Positions 12,231-14,436 of a stretch of 14,436 nt of DNA are shown here, one piece after another (positions within the stretch are counted from its first letter, which is position 1; the number at the start of each line of letters is the position of its first letter). The notes beneath the pieces were generated by a model. The model was not told where the DNA came from. It saw only the letters and a list, made by a program, of their open reading frames with translations, and made no database searches. The DNA comes from an uncultured Eubacteriales bacterium. Its GTDB lineage: Bacteria; Bacillota; Clostridia; Oscillospirales; Oscillospiraceae. The DNA is taken from assembly GCA_902475455.1 (NCBI GenBank), contig CABRZO010000043.1, positions 1 to 14,436 on the forward strand, written 5' to 3'. A program made the position numbers and the translations under genes.

Positions 12231-14219
12231 ATGCAAAGCCCTTATCCGCACCTGCTGCAGCCCATCAAAGTGGGCAAGTTCATCCTGAAAAACCGGATGC
12301 AGTCTTCTAACTCCATGCCCCATTTCTCCCAGGGACCTGAACCCTATCCTGCGGACCCTATTTTGGGCCACTTCCTCAACCGCTCCAAAAAAGGCGCGGC
12401 CTTTGTCACCTTCTGTTCTATGGAGGATGACCCGGATTCACCGGTGTTCCCCGACTGGCTGGACATGTCCCACTTCCCCCAGTTCGACATGCGCAACGCC
12501 CAGTGTCAGAACTACATCGTGGAGATGATTGAGGCCATGCACGGCCAGAACACCCTGGTCAGCGGCTCCCTGTTCTCCGCCACCAAGAAGTTCCGCTATC
12601 AGCGGGAGGACGGCAGTTTTGAGTTTGTGGATGCTAATCCCAAGACAGAGCCGGAAGGCGTAGGCGCCACCTCTATGATCTTCCAGTACATCGGCGATGA
12701 CATCCCCGCGGAGGATCTGGTCAAGATTGCCAAGAGCTACGGCCAGAAGACCGCCTTCTACAAGCGGTTGGGGTTTGACGCCGTCACCATTCACATGTGC
12801 TATCGGGCCCAGGTGGCCAGCCAGCTGCTATCCCCGCTGTCCAACCATCGCACCGACGAGTACGGGGGCAGCTTTGAAAATCGGTGCCGCTTCCCTCTAA
12901 TGATGCTCCAGGAGGTCAAAAAGGCCGCCGGCAATGACATGCTGGTGGAGATCCAGTTCTCCGCTGTGGAGCCCGAGGGGGGCTACGGCCTGGAGGAGGG
13001 CATTGCCTTCCTGCGCAAGGCGGAGCCCTATGTGGATATTGTCCAGGTGCGGGCCGCCGAGGCCGACCCCAACCACCCCATCCCCTTTGAGCTGCAAAAG
13101 ACCCCCTTCCTGGATCTGGCGGCGGCCATCAAGGAGGCCGGGCTGGATATGCTGGTCAGCAATGTGGGAGGCTTCTTCGATCCCGCCGATGCGGATCAGG
13201 CCATCGCCGACGGCAAGCTGGACCTGGTGGCCATGGCCCGGGCCTGGATCTCCAACCCCGACTACGGCGAGCTGGTCCAGGAGGGCCGGGCGGAAGATAT
13301 TGTCCCCTGCCTGCGCTGCAACAAGTGCCACGGCCGGGGCAAGCACGACATCATGACCTCGGTGTGCTCCGTCAACCCCAAATTCGGCTTTGAGGCGGTG
13401 GACCGGCACCTCTATTCCGCCCCCGCCGGCGTCAAGTCCATCGCCGTCATCGGCGGCGGCCCCGGCGGCATGCGCGCGGCCATGTACCTGGCGGATCGGG
13501 GCCACAAGGTCACCCTTTTTGAGGCCACCGACCAGTTGGGCGGCGCCATCAAGCACGCCGATTACATCCCCTTCAAGTGGACTCTGAAGGAGTATAAGGA
13601 CTATCTCATCGCTCAGGTGGCCAAGCGGGACATCCGGGTGGTCATGAACACCCGGGTCACTCCGGAGCAGATTGAGGGCCAGTATGACGTGGTCATTGCC
13701 GCTGTGGGCGCCCAGCCTGTGATCCCTAGAATCCCCGGGGCAGACGGGTCCAACGTTACCGTGGCCACCGAGGCCATTATGCACGCCGACCGGATTGGCC
13801 ACAATGTAGTCATCATCGGCGGCGGTGAAGTGGGCGTGGAGACCGGCATGTTCCTGGCCCAGCAGGGCCGGGAGGTCACCGTCATCGAAATGCGGGATGA
13901 GCTGGCCGCCGACACCACCTTTATGCATTACCGCTCCATGTTCCAGGCCGCCTGGGAGTCCATTCCCAATTTCCACTGGGTGCTCAACGCCACCGCCAAG
14001 GAGATCACCCCGGACCACGTCACCTACACCGACGCCCAGGGCGAGCATCAGCTCCCCGCCGACTCGGTGGTACTGTCCGTGGGCATGCGGGCCAAGAGTG
14101 ACGAAGCTCTGAGCTTCTTTGGCGCCGGCAAACAGTTCTATCTGGTGGGTGACTGCAAAAAACCCGGCACCATCCAGACCACCAACCGCAACGTCTACGC
14201 CACCTGCATGGCCATTTAA
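12231..14219 (+). CDS. NADH:flavin oxidoreductase / enoate-reductase-like Fe-S flavoenzyme (FadH/BaiCD-type architecture)
   Basis: This 662-residue protein has the three-part layout of 2,4-dienoyl-CoA reductase and clostridial 2-enoate reductases. An Old Yellow Enzyme FMN barrel covers about 5-345 (LLQPIKVGKFILKNRM; LSPLSNHRTDEYGGSFENR). A [4Fe-4S] cysteine set is at C360, C363, C366 and C379. A FAD domain starts with IAVIGGGPGGMRAAMYL near 404, and an NAD(P)-binding domain with VVIIGGGEVGVETGMF near 526. Electrons should pass from NAD(P)H through FAD and the cluster to FMN, reducing an activated C=C bond. Two oddities are seen: the cysteines read C-x2-C-x2-C-x12-C rather than FadH's C-x2-C-x3-C-x11-C, and the segment after IH is MCYRAQ instead of the usual GAHGYL. 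The ATG at 12231 has AAAGGAG 8 nt upstream; an in-frame TTG at 12168 has none. The substrate is unknown. Confidence 0.92.
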   Translation: MQSPYPHLLQPIKVGKFILKNRMQSSNSMPHFSQGPEPYPADPILGHFLNRSKKGAAFVTFCSMEDDPDSPVFPDWLDMSHFPQFDMRNAQCQNYIVEMIEAMHGQNTLVSGSLFSATKKFRYQREDGSFEFVDANPKTEPEGVGATSMIFQYIGDDIPAEDLVKIAKSYGQKTAFYKRLGFDAVTIHMCYRAQVASQLLSPLSNHRTDEYGGSFENRCRFPLMMLQEVKKAAGNDMLVEIQFSAVEPEGGYGLEEGIAFLRKAEPYVDIVQVRAAEADPNHPIPFELQKTPFLDLAAAIKEAGLDMLVSNVGGFFDPADADQAIADGKLDLVAMARAWISNPDYGELVQEGRAEDIVPCLRCNKCHGRGKHDIMTSVCSVNPKFGFEAVDRHLYSAPAGVKSIAVIGGGPGGMRAAMYLADRGHKVTLFEATDQLGGAIKHADYIPFKWTLKEYKDYLIAQVAKRDIRVVMNTRVTPEQIEGQYDVVIAAVGAQPVIPRIPGADGSNVTVATEAIMHADRIGHNVVIIGGGEVGVETGMFLAQQGREVTVIEMRDELAADTTFMHYRSMFQAAWESIPNFHWVLNATAKEITPDHVTYTDAQGEHQLPADSVVLSVGMRAKSDEALSFFGAGKQFYLVGDCKKPGTIQTTNRNVYATCMAI

Positions 14220-14242
14220 TCTGGTCATAAAACAGTTTTTCA

Positions 14243-14278
14243 CCCCGGCTGCACGACAAGTGCAGCCGGGGTCTTTTA
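14243..14278 (+). terminator. Rho-independent terminator of the enoate-reductase-like gene
   Basis: CCCCGGCTGCAC (14243-14254) and its perfect complement (14260-14271) enclose a 5-nt loop and are followed by TCTTTTAA, 23 nt after the stop codon. Confidence 0.9.
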
Positions 14279-14367
14279 ATGCAAACAAATTCCATCCCTG
14301 TGGACGGAAGGAATCCGTTTAATTCGGGCAAACTAGCCAGAACCCTGGAGTTTGGAGGCTGAAAACA

Positions 14368-14436
14368 ATGAAAAAAAGTTTGATTTGTCGGATATGGCTA
14401 CTGGGGCTGTGTCTGGCGACGCTCTGGGCCGGAACG
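14368..14436 (+). CDS. Start of a probable secreted or membrane protein gene (cut by window edge)
   Basis: Only 23 codons are visible. They encode MKKSLICRIWLLGLCLATLW followed by AGT, a positively charged start followed by a hydrophobic stretch, as in a signal peptide or a first membrane helix. GGAGG lies 9 nt before the ATG. The gene follows a terminator, so it is probably a separate transcript. Nothing can be said about function. Confidence 0.55.
   Translation, partial: MKKSLICRIWLLGLCLATLWAGT

Noticed and set aside
12897..14288. Minus-strand open frame (463 codons) opposite the enoate-reductase-like gene
   Set aside because: Shadow; it runs through the reductase terminator and has no ribosome site or domain.

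Overview
The window looks like chromosomal DNA of a GC-rich, low-oxygen Firmicute, most likely a gut Clostridium relative (Oscillospiraceae-like). This is inferred from strong AGGAGG-type ribosome sites, hairpin-plus-T-run terminators, a Clostridia-style sigma-54 gene, and oxygen-sensitive Fe-S flavoenzymes. No rRNA, tRNA, CRISPR array, insertion sequence or phage gene was seen.

Layout. From about 10.6 kb down to base 1 all genes lie on the minus strand. In order of transcription they are: (1) a five-gene Opp/Dpp-type ABC importer (binding lipoprotein, two ATPases, two permeases), ending in a clear terminator at 4502-4536; (2) rpoN (sigma-54), with its own sigma-70-type promoter, immediately followed by a sigma-54 activator (AAA+ enhancer-binding protein) that has no recognisable sensor domain; (3) a small DUF2500-like membrane protein and a flavoprotein carrying two N-terminal [4Fe-4S] motifs, the latter running off the left edge. 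On the plus strand from 11.0 kb: an AraC-family regulator divergent from the importer, a strong terminator, a 662-residue FadH/enoate-reductase-type Fe-S flavoenzyme with its own terminator, and the first codons of a secreted or lipoprotein gene cut by the right edge.

Main point. The importer and the DUF2500/flavoprotein unit, which flank rpoN and the activator on either side, each start with an excellent -24/-12 (sigma-54) promoter: minus-strand TGGCACACATCTTGCA (10692-10707) and TGGCATGGGATTTGCA (1711-1726). The two sites sit in 28-bp blocks that are identical at 21 positions, with all differences in the spacer and one adjacent base. The sequence therefore suggests a self-contained sigma-54 regulon: sigma factor, activator, and two target operons (solute uptake and a reductase). 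The substrate cannot be read from sequence. Uptake of a peptide-like or other small solute followed by its use as an electron acceptor or Stickland-type substrate is a reasonable inference only. The divergent AraC regulator and the enoate-reductase-like enzyme may belong to the same physiology, but no sigma-54 site precedes them.
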